Below, piece by piece: positions 18,762 to 26,931 of a stretch of DNA of 64,000 nucleotides. The stretch is from Chryseobacterium sp. ON_d1. Lineage in GTDB: Bacteria > Bacteroidota > Bacteroidia > Flavobacteriales > Weeksellaceae. A program made the translations under genes and the position numbers. Each line of letters begins with the position of its first letter. Position 1 is the first letter of the stretch. Below the pieces are notes generated by a model. The model saw nothing but the letters and a program-made list of their open reading frames with translations. It searched no databases and was not told where the DNA came from. The DNA is taken from the NCBI RefSeq assembly GCF_006829085.1, contig NZ_BJTC01000007.1, positions 110,121 to 174,120 on the forward strand, written 5' to 3'.

Positions 18762-19493
18762 TTATATAAAATTTACAAGCTCTATAGTTTTTTTGTTACC
18801 GTAGTAATCATGAATAAACATAGGAAACCCACTTAGTACAGATACTTGGGAAGATGGTATTATATATTTTTTTAATTGATTATCAAATATCTCTAATTGG
18901 GGAAAAAGTTGTGTAGGAAATTCAAAATTGTCTTTAATAATAAAATTAGCCTTTTTAAGATGTGCTGATATTAAAGATTTCCAAATATCAATAGAGTATC
19001 CATTAAAGTTGATGAGTTCTTTAAGAGACTCTTTTCCTACAATAGCCTTATATTTAATGTTTTTTTTACACTCCACTACCAAATCCTGAAATGTTGCAAA
19101 ATCACAAATATGCTTTAAAGATTCTACCATGGGATAACTTAAATATAGTTTTCCTTTATCTGTTTCCTCTTGAAAGAAATTTAATAATTCATTTACTTTT
19201 TTATCATCAGCCATTGATGAATGGCCGTCATAATCAAAGAATAGATAGATTTCAGCAAAATCATCTCTTGTATATTCTTTAAGTAATTCTTTATTTTTTT
19301 CGTTTCTTTCTTTGAGGAGATTAAAGGTATCTAAATCTTCATCAGTTTTAATTTCTCGATAAATCTGATATATTTCTGCACCATATATACATTTAATGCT
19401 GGTGTTTTCGTTTACAAAGTATTTTTGTAAACTGGTAATGACTTGTTCTTCAGTTTTATCTCCCTCAAATACAAATAATACTTTATTCAACAT
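18762..19493 (-). CDS. TOPRIM-like protein, partner of the upstream ATPase (AbiL/RloB/AriB-like defence)
   Basis: 243 residues from the ATG at 19493, which overlaps the stop of the ATPase gene (ATGTTGAATAA); the frame is open up to 19523 but the overlap start suits translational coupling. The N-terminus VLFVFEGDKTEEQVI has the acidic start of a TOPRIM/RloB fold (Glu10, with TEE), and YLFFDYDGHSS gives the Asp87-x-Asp89 pair. In two-gene phage defence systems such as AbiL, RloAB and PARIS an ABC-type ATPase is followed by such a nuclease-like protein. The specific family could not be settled by eye. Base composition is lower in GC than the neighbours. Confidence 0.7.
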   Translation of the reverse strand: MLNKVLFVFEGDKTEEQVITSLQKYFVNENTSIKCIYGAEIYQIYREIKTDEDLDTFNLLKERNEKNKELLKEYTRDDFAEIYLFFDYDGHSSMADDKKVNELLNFFQEETDKGKLYLSYPMVESLKHICDFATFQDLVVECKKNIKYKAIVGKESLKELINFNGYSIDIWKSLISAHLKKANFIIKDNFEFPTQLFPQLEIFDNQLKKYIIPSSQVSVLSGFPMFIHDYYGNKKTIELVNFI

Positions 19494-20598
19494 CGAATGA
19501 TCCGGCTTTATACATTTTTTCAATATTGTGAGCTTCTCTCAATTCTTTTGGGGTACTTTTTGAAAATGATCGAATCCCTTTTTTAGTCATTTCAAAATAA
19601 CAATCTGGTCTAAGTAGATCATTATTTATAATCGATGTGTTGTGCGTTGTTAATATAAATTGGACTCCAGTTTCTTTTAATTTTTCAACAATCAATGCAG
19701 ATAGGGAATAGTGATAAAATGCGTCAAATTCATCAATAAAGACAAATGAAACCATGTCAGATTTTTTTATATTTTGATACCAAAAATAAAATAAATAAAG
19801 AGATTGTGTACCAGTAGACGCTACTTCATTGAAAGGTATGAACTTCCCATCAAAATCAAATGCAAGTGTCTTTTTGCCTAACTCTTCAACGATAGAAAAT
19901 TTACATTCAATCCCTGCGTCATTTAAAAAACGTTCAAAATCGTCTACATTGTTATTTTTTATAATATCTTCTAGAATGGATTTGCCACCAACATCCAATC
20001 CTATAAAAGTTCTATCTGACAATGATCTGAAAAAAAGCATCTGTTCAACGAAAGTAAACAATGATATAAAAATGTCATTAATTTCATTTTGCTCCAAATC
20101 TGTATTGTTTTTAACATACTTTAAAATGGATAACTCAGGATTATCTATGTCTGTTTTTAATGTTGCAGCTCCTTTTAGATTTATAGTTGCTTTTGATTCT
20201 TTTTTTCTGTCAAATGAAGCGATTATATTTCCATCTATTTCTAAAAGTTCTGACGAAATGGTCTTGTAGTCCGTTTTTTCATATTCATATTTTACAATTT
20301 TTGAATTAATTAGAAATTCATAATAAAAGCTGGCATAATCTGATTGACAATAAGCATTTAAATAGTTTTTATAAACGGATTCATTTCTATATTTATCGGT
20401 TAAATGTTCAACAATATCAAAAATAGCTAATGCTAGATTCGATTTTCCGACACCGTTATGACCATAAATAATCGTATTATTAGCAATTCCATTTTTAATA
20501 GAACTCTTATTGAATTCATAGCCGTTGACTCCTGTCAAATCTAATTCAAAGTCTTTTTCAAAACTTTTGAAATTGGAAACTTTAAATTTTCTAAGCAT
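19483..20598 (-). CDS. AAA/ABC-type ATPase of an OLD/RloA/AbiL-like defence pair
   Basis: 371 residues from ATG 20598; the longer frame starts with a TTG at 20622. MLRKFKVSNFKSFEKDF is the classic start of SMC/OLD-like ATPases, followed by Walker A GHNGVGKSN (46-54). Near the C-terminus come STGTQSLYLFYFW (signature-like), Walker B FVFIDEFD (about 285-292) and the switch His in LTTHNTS (His319). Shorter than AriA and full OLD proteins and without its own TOPRIM domain, which is supplied by the overlapping downstream gene. Presumed to sense phage infection and license the partner. AT-rich and framed by direct repeats, both signs of transfer. Confidence 0.82.
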   Translation of the reverse strand: MLRKFKVSNFKSFEKDFELDLTGVNGYEFNKSSIKNGIANNTIIYGHNGVGKSNLALAIFDIVEHLTDKYRNESVYKNYLNAYCQSDYASFYYEFLINSKIVKYEYEKTDYKTISSELLEIDGNIIASFDRKKESKATINLKGAATLKTDIDNPELSILKYVKNNTDLEQNEINDIFISLFTFVEQMLFFRSLSDRTFIGLDVGGKSILEDIIKNNNVDDFERFLNDAGIECKFSIVEELGKKTLAFDFDGKFIPFNEVASTGTQSLYLFYFWYQNIKKSDMVSFVFIDEFDAFYHYSLSALIVEKLKETGVQFILTTHNTSIINNDLLRPDCYFEMTKKGIRSFSKSTPKELREAHNIEKMYKAGSFDVE

Positions 20599-20800
20599 TT
20601 TAAGTTTTATTATTAAAGACAAAATTACAAAAAAAACAATAACCGTAATTTTTTTACGGCTGAATCTATGGATTTTTAGACAATAATTTTAAATGCATCA
20701 TAAAATTATAAAAAGTTTGCTAAAATAATTTATAAAATATTGCCTTTATAAGGCAGAATATGGAATTTAGTGCAAATTGATTTCAGTTAAAGAAATAAAA

Positions 20801-20935
20801 ATTAAAAAATGGCATCGCTTAAGACAAGTGATGCCATTTTTTGTGACCAGTATGAACGTATTTTCAAATACTTTTATTCATGATTGGGTTCGGGTGAGCC
20901 AATTAAGAAAGAATGGCAATCTGCTTACCTCTGCA
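20801..20935 (+). repeat. dispersed hairpin-plus-tail repeat, copy R3 (right flank of cassette)
   Basis: Same hairpin as R2 with one extra T, followed by a better kept tail reading VTSMNVFSNTFIHDWVRVSQL from GTGACC at 20843. It sits 3' of the minus-strand SnoaL-like gene, for which the hairpin may be the terminator. The 20599-20800 stretch between the ATPase start and this copy is AT-rich and must hold the ATPase promoter; no TAnnTTTG box was identified there with confidence. Confidence 0.75.
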
Positions 20936-20973
20936 TGCTGTTAAAGTATTCAATTTATATGATGATTACACGG

Positions 20974-21291
20974 TTAATCTGTTACTTTCAGAGATTGAAT
21001 ATATCCTTCAGACAACTGAAAATGATATTTCAAAACAATAGGGCTGCCTGGAAATGTCCCTGCAACTTCTGCAGATAGGATGTTTTCATTTTCGTTGTAA
21101 TCTATTGGCTTCATAGTGGCTCTGTACTCTTTGTTGGCTTTATCAATCCATTTTTCAATTTCCGGTTTTCCGTGGTGGGTTTGGCCTTCATCAAATACCT
21201 CTGCATTTTCGGCAAAACAGTTGGCATAGGCTGCACTGTTGAATTCGTTTTGGGCTTTCACTAATTCTGAGATGATGTTGGGTAAATTCAT
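20974..21291 (-). CDS. SnoaL-like/NTF2-fold protein
   Basis: 105 residues, the standard size of a single NTF2-like cone. LVKAQNEFNSAAYANCFAEN, VFDEGQTHHGKPEIEKWIDK and TGTF-like (VAGTFPGSPIVLKYHFQL) segments match the SnoaL-like/nuclear transport factor 2 family. Members are small enzymes or binding proteins; no catalytic residues can be assigned. It lies 21 bases downstream of the SDR gene on the same strand, so both belong to one operon controlled with the divergent HxlR gene. Confidence 0.85.
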   Translation of the reverse strand: MNLPNIISELVKAQNEFNSAAYANCFAENAEVFDEGQTHHGKPEIEKWIDKANKEYRATMKPIDYNENENILSAEVAGTFPGSPIVLKYHFQLSEGYIQSLKVTD

Positions 21292-21312
21292 TCTGTTTAA
21301 TTTTTTAGATGA

Positions 21313-22107
21313 TTAAATGGTAGGCACTGTCCCGCCATCGATTATAAATTCAGTTCCTGTTAAATAATGAGCTCTCGGTGAAACAAGAAAACCTACTAAT
21401 TCAGCTACTTCTTCCGGTTCGGCAGGTCTGCCGTAAGGTATTCCGCCCAATGCATTCAGAACACTTTGCTGGGCTTCCTCAACAGAGGTTTTTGAATTCC
21501 GGGCCATTGTTTCCAGCCATACTTTGACATTTTCTGTCCTGATCCATCCCGGCGAAACAGTCAGAACACGAACACCTTTTGGTGCCACTTCATTTGATAA
21601 ACTTTTACTGTAATTGATCAATCCTGCTTTTGCCGCAGCATACGGCAAAGTAGATTCGTACAGAGGCAGTTTACCCTGGATTGAAGCAATATGAATAATG
21701 ACTCCGCTTTTGCGCTCTGTCATTTGGGGTAAAAATCCTCTGTCCAGTCGGACGGGAGCCAGCAGATTAGCCTGTAGGGTTGACTCCCAGTCTTCATCAG
21801 TTAATACGCTAAAACCACCGGCAGGTGTAGATGAAGAACCCAGGTTGTTCACAAGAATGTCCAGCCTCCCATAAGTTGACAGCACTTCGCTGATGACTTT
21901 TTGAGTTCCTTCTGCTGTACTCAAATCGGAAGGAATGAAATACAGGTTGCTGTTTTCTTGTTCAGGTGAATTTCTTGCAGTGATAATAACCGTTGCGCCA
22001 GCTTGTAACAATCTTTCTGCTATAGCTCTGCCGGTTCCTTTTGTACCTCCTGTTACCAGGGCAATTTTACCCTGAAGTTCATTGTTGTAATTGAATAGAT
22101 TTTCCAT
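21313..22107 (-). CDS. SDR family oxidoreductase
   Basis: 264 residues from ATG 22107; an upstream in-frame start at 22176 would add a 23-residue extension without family similarity. Motifs: TGGTKGTG (19-26), NNLGSS in place of the usual NNAG, HIASIQG for the Ser and YAAAKAG for Tyr/Lys, and a C-terminal GTEFIIDGGTVP typical of the FabG-like group. Operon with the SnoaL-like gene. The divergent HxlR gene at 22231 is 123 bases away and probably represses the operon. Confidence 0.92.
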   Translation of the reverse strand: MENLFNYNNELQGKIALVTGGTKGTGRAIAERLLQAGATVIITARNSPEQENSNLYFIPSDLSTAEGTQKVISEVLSTYGRLDILVNNLGSSSTPAGGFSVLTDEDWESTLQANLLAPVRLDRGFLPQMTERKSGVIIHIASIQGKLPLYESTLPYAAAKAGLINYSKSLSNEVAPKGVRVLTVSPGWIRTENVKVWLETMARNSKTSVEEAQQSVLNALGGIPYGRPAEPEEVAELVGFLVSPRAHYLTGTEFIIDGGTVPTI

Positions 22108-22219
22108 TGTAGAATTCTTTGGTACAAATTTCGGAAGTATCACTTTTTCAGGCAATAACGGAAAATGGAATCGCATAGGGATAATTTTTTCCCCTCTTGT
22201 GCAATTGGGTACATTGGGC

Positions 22220-22230
22220 TAAATTTGTGT
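22220..22230 (+). promoter_or_regulatory. -7 box abutting the HxlR start codon (leaderless mRNA likely)
   Basis: TAAATTTG (22220-22227) is followed by only three bases before the ATG at 22231. If the box is used, transcription begins at or very near the A of the start codon. The 22108-22230 spacer also has to carry the promoter of the divergent SDR operon. Confidence 0.5.
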
Positions 22231-22596
22231 ATGCATGAGAGAAAAATACCTTTGAATTTAAACTGTGGCCTTGACCTTATTGGCGAAGTCCTTTACGGCA
22301 AATGGAAAATCCGTCTGCTGTGGTTTATCAATGAAGGTCATCTGCGTCCCAGCGAATTACAGCGTAAAATTCCGGATGCTTCAAGGCGTGTCTTAAATAT
22401 CCAGTTGAAAGAACTTGAAGAGCACGAACTTGTTACGAAGAAAATCTATGCTGAGGTTCCGCCCAAAGTTGAATATTACCTTACAGATTTTGGTAAAACC
22501 TTAATTCCTGTCATTTCTGCATTAGGATCCTGGGGTGACAGAAATGAAGACAGGCTGAGAAGAGTAATTGTAAAGAGAATGGGAAAGAATGACTGA
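22231..22596 (+). CDS. HxlR-family transcriptional regulator
   Basis: 121 residues from ATG 22231 (MHERKIPLNLNCGLDL); the frame runs up to 22165, but the extra residues are not like the family and lie over the promoter. Core motifs: IGEVLYGKWKIRLLWFINEG, RPSELQRKIPDASRRVLN, LKELEEHELV and AEVPPKVEYYLTDFGKTL. Divergent from an SDR/SnoaL-like operon, which is the usual arrangement for an autogenous HxlR sensor and its detoxification genes. Distinct from the HxlR protein at 9730. Confidence 0.92.
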   Translation: MHERKIPLNLNCGLDLIGEVLYGKWKIRLLWFINEGHLRPSELQRKIPDASRRVLNIQLKELEEHELVTKKIYAEVPPKVEYYLTDFGKTLIPVISALGSWGDRNEDRLRRVIVKRMGKND

Positions 22597-22660
22597 GAAA
22601 GCTCTAAAACTGTATTCAATTCTAAATTGATACCTATCTGATTCGGTATTCAAAAAGAAT

Positions 22661-22745
22661 AAAAAGCGCCACTTAAGTGACGCCATTTGATTTTTTAACT
22701 TGGATATTGGCCTCAAACATTTTTACAGAGCAATCAGAATCAGGT
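22661..22745 (+). repeat. dispersed hairpin-plus-tail repeat, copy R4 (degenerate)
   Basis: Imperfect hairpin around CGCCACTTAAGTGACGCC (22667-22684), then a tail reading TPFDFLTWILASNIFTEQ, alignable with APFGFLVTKTSISSSTFI of copy R8 with a two-codon gap. Its bases 22719-22743 also match 61622-61649 closely. Located between convergent genes (22596 and 22886), where it may stop both transcripts. The rest of 22746-22885 holds nothing recognised. Confidence 0.5.
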
Positions 22746-22885
22746 AAGCTTTACCGCAATTTTATTGGAACCCTTCACTGCCAAATTCCTTTGCTTCCAT
22801 GCATTTTCTTTGCGTTTAATGATTCTGTAGTATGGATTGCAGCAAAAAGTTTAAACAGCACCAGGATTAATATTAAAAATCTGGT

Positions 22886-24397
22886 TTAATTTTTAGCAGA
22901 CAGCATTTGATTGATTTTCAAAATCATTTCTTTTGCGTTATTATTGGAGGGATCAAGTTTCAGCGATTTCTCATAATCGCTTTTTGACAGGCTGTACTCT
23001 TTTTTATTAAAATAAGCCTCACCGCGACTGTCGTAAACATTTCCTGAATTTGGAAACTCATCAACATTTAAGTTGAAAATTTTAATTGCCGAGTCTGTTT
23101 TATGATCTCTCAGAAGCTCATAGCCAAGGTCATTCAGCTCATTTTCATTGGAAAAATTGTAATCATCAGGCTTAGTCTTTTTAAGATTTTTATATAAAGC
23201 AATTCCTTTGTCAATATTTTTTAAGCATTCTTTTCTGATTGTCAGTCTGATAGATTCTTTTTGAGGCTCTATCGGATAATCCTTCCAATGGTTCAAACTG
23301 GCAATGCTTAAAAGAATTTCATCGATTAATTTAAAATTATTACCGTTAGTCATCACAGCCAGGCCGTTTCCGTCTTCAACACTTCCGATATAGTAGCAGA
23401 CAAAGCCTTCATTTCCACCGCTGTGGCCGAAGTATTTTGTGCCTTTGAAATCATTCAGAAATACACCGTAATTATTCTCAACTCTCTTTACAGACATTTC
23501 TTTGGACAGGATTTTATTTGATTTTCCTGCTAGTGACAGTTGGGTTTCAATGATGTATTTGGCCAGGTCATTGGGATTGGTCCATAAACCGGCGGCTGCT
23601 TTTTCAGGATAGATATGATATTTACCTTCTACTTCTTTTCCGTCATTATAGGCGGTTGCCAGTAATTCTTTTTTATCCTGAGATGGAGGCTGGCTGTAGG
23701 AACTTTCGTTCATTCCTAAGGGTACTAATACATTTTTCCCCATAAAATCTTCGTACTTTTCCCCTGTGGTATTTTCAAGGATCAGCTGGGTGATTGTGGT
23801 TCCGCCACCTGAATACTGGAATTTAAGATCAGGTTCAAACACAGAGCGAACCGCAGGAGAATTGGCAGGCTTCTGCCCATTGAGAATCTGTATGACCGTT
23901 GGCAGATCTTTCCCTTTCTGATAACCTCCGAAACCATGAACAGACAGTCCCGCTTTATGGCTTAAAAGATTCGCAATGGAGATTTTTTTCCCTTTAGAAA
24001 CAGAATCGTATGGAAATTTCCAGGTTTTCAGATAATTATTTATATCATGATCCAAATCTAATTTTCCCTGTTCAACCAGTTTCAGAATGCCGAGACTGTT
24101 GATAGATTTGCTGACAGATGCCGCCTGGAAGAGCGTTTGAGTCGTGGCAGGCCTGTTTTCACCAACATCTGCAAAACCGTATGCTTTCGACCATTCTACT
24201 TTATAATCTTTAATGACTGCGATACTTACTGCATTCATATTGTAGAAAGCCATTCTTTCCTTTAAAGTCCATTTTTTATTTTTCGATGTATCCCAGCTAA
24301 GAAGATTGTTTTCAAATGATTTTATTTTATCCTTAACACTTTGTGCAAAAATATTGAGGGATAAAGACAGCAATAGTAATAGATTAAGTTTTTTCAT
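22886..24397 (-). CDS. serine beta-lactamase-like hydrolase with C-terminal TPRs
   Basis: 503 residues from ATG 24397, which starts a clear signal peptide (MKKLNLLLLLSLSLNIFAQ); the frame is open further to 24520. The class-C/DD-peptidase set is present: SVSK (Ser94, Lys97), a tyrosine motif YSGGGT in place of YxN, and HSGGNEG. Residues from about 415 form tetratricopeptide repeats (LNDLGYELLRDHKTDSAIKIF, VYDSRGEAYFNKKEYSLSKSDYEKSLKLDP). Probably a periplasmic esterase, peptidase or D-amino-acid hydrolase rather than a true beta-lactamase. The protein at 37658 has the same two-domain design. Confidence 0.88.
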   Translation of the reverse strand: MKKLNLLLLLSLSLNIFAQSVKDKIKSFENNLLSWDTSKNKKWTLKERMAFYNMNAVSIAVIKDYKVEWSKAYGFADVGENRPATTQTLFQAASVSKSINSLGILKLVEQGKLDLDHDINNYLKTWKFPYDSVSKGKKISIANLLSHKAGLSVHGFGGYQKGKDLPTVIQILNGQKPANSPAVRSVFEPDLKFQYSGGGTTITQLILENTTGEKYEDFMGKNVLVPLGMNESSYSQPPSQDKKELLATAYNDGKEVEGKYHIYPEKAAAGLWTNPNDLAKYIIETQLSLAGKSNKILSKEMSVKRVENNYGVFLNDFKGTKYFGHSGGNEGFVCYYIGSVEDGNGLAVMTNGNNFKLIDEILLSIASLNHWKDYPIEPQKESIRLTIRKECLKNIDKGIALYKNLKKTKPDDYNFSNENELNDLGYELLRDHKTDSAIKIFNLNVDEFPNSGNVYDSRGEAYFNKKEYSLSKSDYEKSLKLDPSNNNAKEMILKINQMLSAKN

Positions 24398-24631
24398 ACT
24401 AATGATAGTTTGGTTATTGTATATGTAAAGATAAGACCATCTAACATTGTTTTTTATTACCTCAAAGAATAAATATTTATTCGTTACTGTCTTTTTCCTA
24501 TTGGACTGGAGAAGGCTCAATGGTTTGTTAATTGTTTGATTAAAAATAAATTATATATAAGACCAATATAATTTTATATATTAGAGGTGACTTCATTTCG
24601 GGATCGCAATAAACTTTAGCCAACATTAAGC

Positions 24632-25306
24632 ATGGAAAAAATCATCCTTATTTTAATCTGTTTACTTTTTCTGACAAGCTGTAAAAAGGAAAAGGCCATA
24701 GAGTTACAGGATTTCAACTTTAATAATAAGGCGTCCGCCTATTTTTCAGATAAGGATAAGTACAAAACGTATGACAACTATTACCAGGTAAAATCTGAGG
24801 TGATAGGTGTTGATACTATTTCTGACGGAGCGTTTATAGGAAGTGAAAAGCCCGTACGGATTGAATACAGGCAGGAAATTTTTTCTTATGAAGATGTGCT
24901 GGCAAGGTTTGACGATTTTGATTTTAATGCCGTCAATTTTGCCACCACTCCTGATGGTAAGATGATGGTTTTTAGTGCGGTTGCGGGAAAGATCTCTTTA
25001 GAAGAAACTAAAAAGTTTGTAGAGTTATTGGATGAGAAATATGGAAAGTCAAAAGTGAGCAGAGAAACCTTTATTAAGCCGTATGATATCTATACCTGGC
25101 GTTTAGGAGACCGGATCATTAAATATTGTATAGTGGGTGACGATGGCAGCCATACAATGAAGATTGAAGCCGGGCAGACCCATGCGAGTCGGAATGGCGG
25201 GGAAAAGAAATCTCAGATAAAAGCTTTCCTTTATATTATAAAAAATGAGTACGCCAGCCAGGTCATAGGTAAGATGCACTCCGGTGACCTGTTATATTGC
25301 AATTGA
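24632..25306 (+). CDS. lipoprotein of unknown function
   Basis: 224 residues. MEKIILILICLLFLTSCKKEK is a lipoprotein signal with Cys17. No domain recognised. The mature part is a mixed alpha/beta protein with the phrases IEYRQEIFSYEDVLARFDDFDF, KFVELLDEKYGKSKVSRE and YTWRLGDRIIKYCIVGDDGSHTMKIE. It could belong to a family of immunity-like or stress lipoproteins, but there is no direct evidence. A single Cys near the end (LYCN) is notable. The next gene is also exported and starts 87 bases on. Confidence 0.75.
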   Translation: MEKIILILICLLFLTSCKKEKAIELQDFNFNNKASAYFSDKDKYKTYDNYYQVKSEVIGVDTISDGAFIGSEKPVRIEYRQEIFSYEDVLARFDDFDFNAVNFATTPDGKMMVFSAVAGKISLEETKKFVELLDEKYGKSKVSRETFIKPYDIYTWRLGDRIIKYCIVGDDGSHTMKIEAGQTHASRNGGEKKSQIKAFLYIIKNEYASQVIGKMHSGDLLYCN

Positions 25307-25393
25307 TCCTGGATAAGTTGAGTGAGGGCAGAAAATGTTAGTACTCAATAACCATCTATCAGCTATAATATCATTAATGAAAAAACTAAAATA

Positions 25394-26029
25394 ATGAGTG
25401 AAACTGTGAAAAGCATATATTTTATATTCATTTTACTTTCGGTCCCCCTGAACTTACTGGCCCAAAACAGTAATCCTAAAGAGCATTATACGTACCAGGT
25501 CAGAGAAGAACATGGAGATTTAAATAATGATGGCAAAATGGATAGAATAACGGTGAAAATGGATACAGTGGACAAAACAAGACCGTTAAGATTAGATATT
25601 TTTCTGTCCCAGCCGAATGGGAAATTAGCTCTGGCTGTATCTTCAACCAAGATCATAGAACCCCAATACCCGGTTGAAAACCAGGGGAAATTTAATGGAT
25701 ATCAAATTCCGGATTTCTCTATTGAAAAGGGAATCTTAAAAATGAGGAGTGAAATTGAAGGCGGGAATATTACCTACGACTTCAAATACAATAACGGCAA
25801 TTTTGAATTAATCTATGTCGATAAGCTCACTAATAATGCAACAAAAGGCTATATTGATGAAAAAACAGTATTTACAGAAACCAAATTTGATCTGGTTACC
25901 GGGATGAGAACTGAAACGGATGAAATATCCGGCTCAGCCAAAGCACTGAGTGTAAGAAAAAAAAGAGTTTTAATAAGGCCTCTGCCCAAAATACAGGATT
26001 TTAAATTTTCTGATAAAAAATTATATTAA
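25394..26029 (+). CDS. exported protein with EF-hand-like loop
   Basis: 211 residues. A signal peptide ends at LLAQ (near residue 24). GDLNNDGKMDRITV (about 41-54) is the D-x-N-x-D-G-x-x-D calcium loop found in VCBS/FG-GAP-type exported proteins of this phylum, which report or compare numeric records of a structure; only one such unit is present. The rest is beta-rich and not recognised, and ends with a basic KKRVLIRPLP segment. Function unknown. Confidence 0.75.
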   Translation: MSETVKSIYFIFILLSVPLNLLAQNSNPKEHYTYQVREEHGDLNNDGKMDRITVKMDTVDKTRPLRLDIFLSQPNGKLALAVSSTKIIEPQYPVENQGKFNGYQIPDFSIEKGILKMRSEIEGGNITYDFKYNNGNFELIYVDKLTNNATKGYIDEKTVFTETKFDLVTGMRTETDEISGSAKALSVRKKRVLIRPLPKIQDFKFSDKKLY

Positions 26030-26137
26030 GAAGAAGTATATTAGTATATCAATACATGTTTTACTCATGATTATAAAAATGGCTTGTGTTTGTATTTTTT
26101 ACTCCAAAGCATGCCTATCCATATAATATAAAAGCCA

Positions 26138-26809
26138 ATGCTGACACACCTAATGCCTCCGGACGGAGGCCTGTTATATAAAGAAACAGATATGACTCAG
26201 TTGTTCCCTGAGCCTTTAAATGCAATCACTGCTGCATTTTTTTTAGCCATAGCCATTTTCTGGACTGTTAAATTGAAGGGTCATTTTAAAGAATATCCTT
26301 TTTTAACCTACTGCCTGTTTTTATTATATATTGGAGCCATAGGGGGAACTGTTTACCATTCATTCAGGCAATGGCCGGTATTTATTATGATGGATTGGCT
26401 GCCTATTATGGTACTCTGCCTGTCTGCCGGATTTTATTTTGTAGCGCAGAGTACCCGATGGTACTATGCTGCTGTAATGGTTCTGGGATATACAGTACTT
26501 ATGTTCGCTTTGAGAAACTGGATTCTGGCTGATAACCCTTCTCTTTTTATCAACGTCAATTATGCCATCATGGCGTCATTTGTAGTTTTCTCGGTACTCA
26601 GGTATCTGATGTATACCCAATGGAAAGCCGGACAATGGGTAGGCTTTGCTGTATTGTCGTTTGTTTTTGCACTGACCTTCCGTATCGCTGATAAATGGGA
26701 ATGTTTCAGTTTCGGAACCCACTTTTTATGGCATACATTTGGGGCGGTAGCGACGTTTTGTATGTTTAATTATATTTATCTTACGCAGAATGTAATTAGA
26801 AAAACATAG
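26138..26809 (+). CDS. CREST-superfamily (alkaline ceramidase-like) membrane protein
   Basis: 223 residues with about seven hydrophobic segments. The CREST hydrolase pattern is visible: FPEPLNAITA (E-P-x-N) before the first helix, GGTVYHSF with His74 and Ser75, Asp86 in IMMDWLP, and HFLWH with His195 and His199 in the last helix. Alkaline ceramidases, PAQR receptors and Per1 share this zinc site and cleave or remodel lipid amides. In a bacterium with sphingolipids such a role is plausible, but the substrate is unproven. An internal ATG (MTQLFPEP, codon 19) is a possible start closer to the first helix. Confidence 0.65.
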   Translation: MLTHLMPPDGGLLYKETDMTQLFPEPLNAITAAFFLAIAIFWTVKLKGHFKEYPFLTYCLFLLYIGAIGGTVYHSFRQWPVFIMMDWLPIMVLCLSAGFYFVAQSTRWYYAAVMVLGYTVLMFALRNWILADNPSLFINVNYAIMASFVVFSVLRYLMYTQWKAGQWVGFAVLSFVFALTFRIADKWECFSFGTHFLWHTFGAVATFCMFNYIYLTQNVIRKT

Positions 26810-26885
26810 ATGGTTATTTCTCTTCGCAAAGTTTCACGGCTTTGAGTTGTTAATTAAGCTATCTGAAAAAGAAGTAATTAGAAAA

Positions 26886-26931
26886 AAAGTTTACATTATG
26901 TGTAAACTTTTTTTTGTATATTTGTTAAGCA
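26886..26931 (+). promoter_or_regulatory. palindromic operator and promoter of the GNAT/HTH pair
   Basis: An inverted repeat AGTTTACA...TGTAAACT with A/T-rich extension (about 26884-26914, 5-base centre) overlaps the expected -33 region, and the -7 box TATATTTG (26917-26924) ends seven bases before the ATG at 26932. The layout suits autorepression by the HTH protein and an mRNA with almost no leader. The hairpin could also end transcription from upstream. Confidence 0.6.

Larger units (their letters stand above)
18475..20856. mobile_element. putative cassette: ATPase/TOPRIM pair between 55/56-bp direct repeats
   Basis: Left repeat 18475-18529 and right repeat 20801-20856 match over their whole length except for one extra T in the right copy. 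Each holds a 12-bp-plus hairpin (ATGGCATC...GATGCCAT) and the phrase GTGACCAGTATGAA. Between them are only the two minus-strand genes and very AT-rich flanks (18541-18761 and 20599-20800), while sequence outside is of ordinary composition. No transposase or integrase lies inside. The simplest reading is insertion of a defence gene pair at, or together with, a dispersed hairpin element. Confidence 0.55.

Noticed and set aside
18475..20856. Integron attC sites around the defence pair
   Set aside because: The repeats are hairpins, but no GTTRRRY/RYYYAAC core pairs and no integron integrase were found.
22677..22889. 70-codon plus-strand frame
   Set aside because: It begins at a GTG inside the hairpin of repeat R4, has no ribosome site, and runs into the convergent hydrolase gene.
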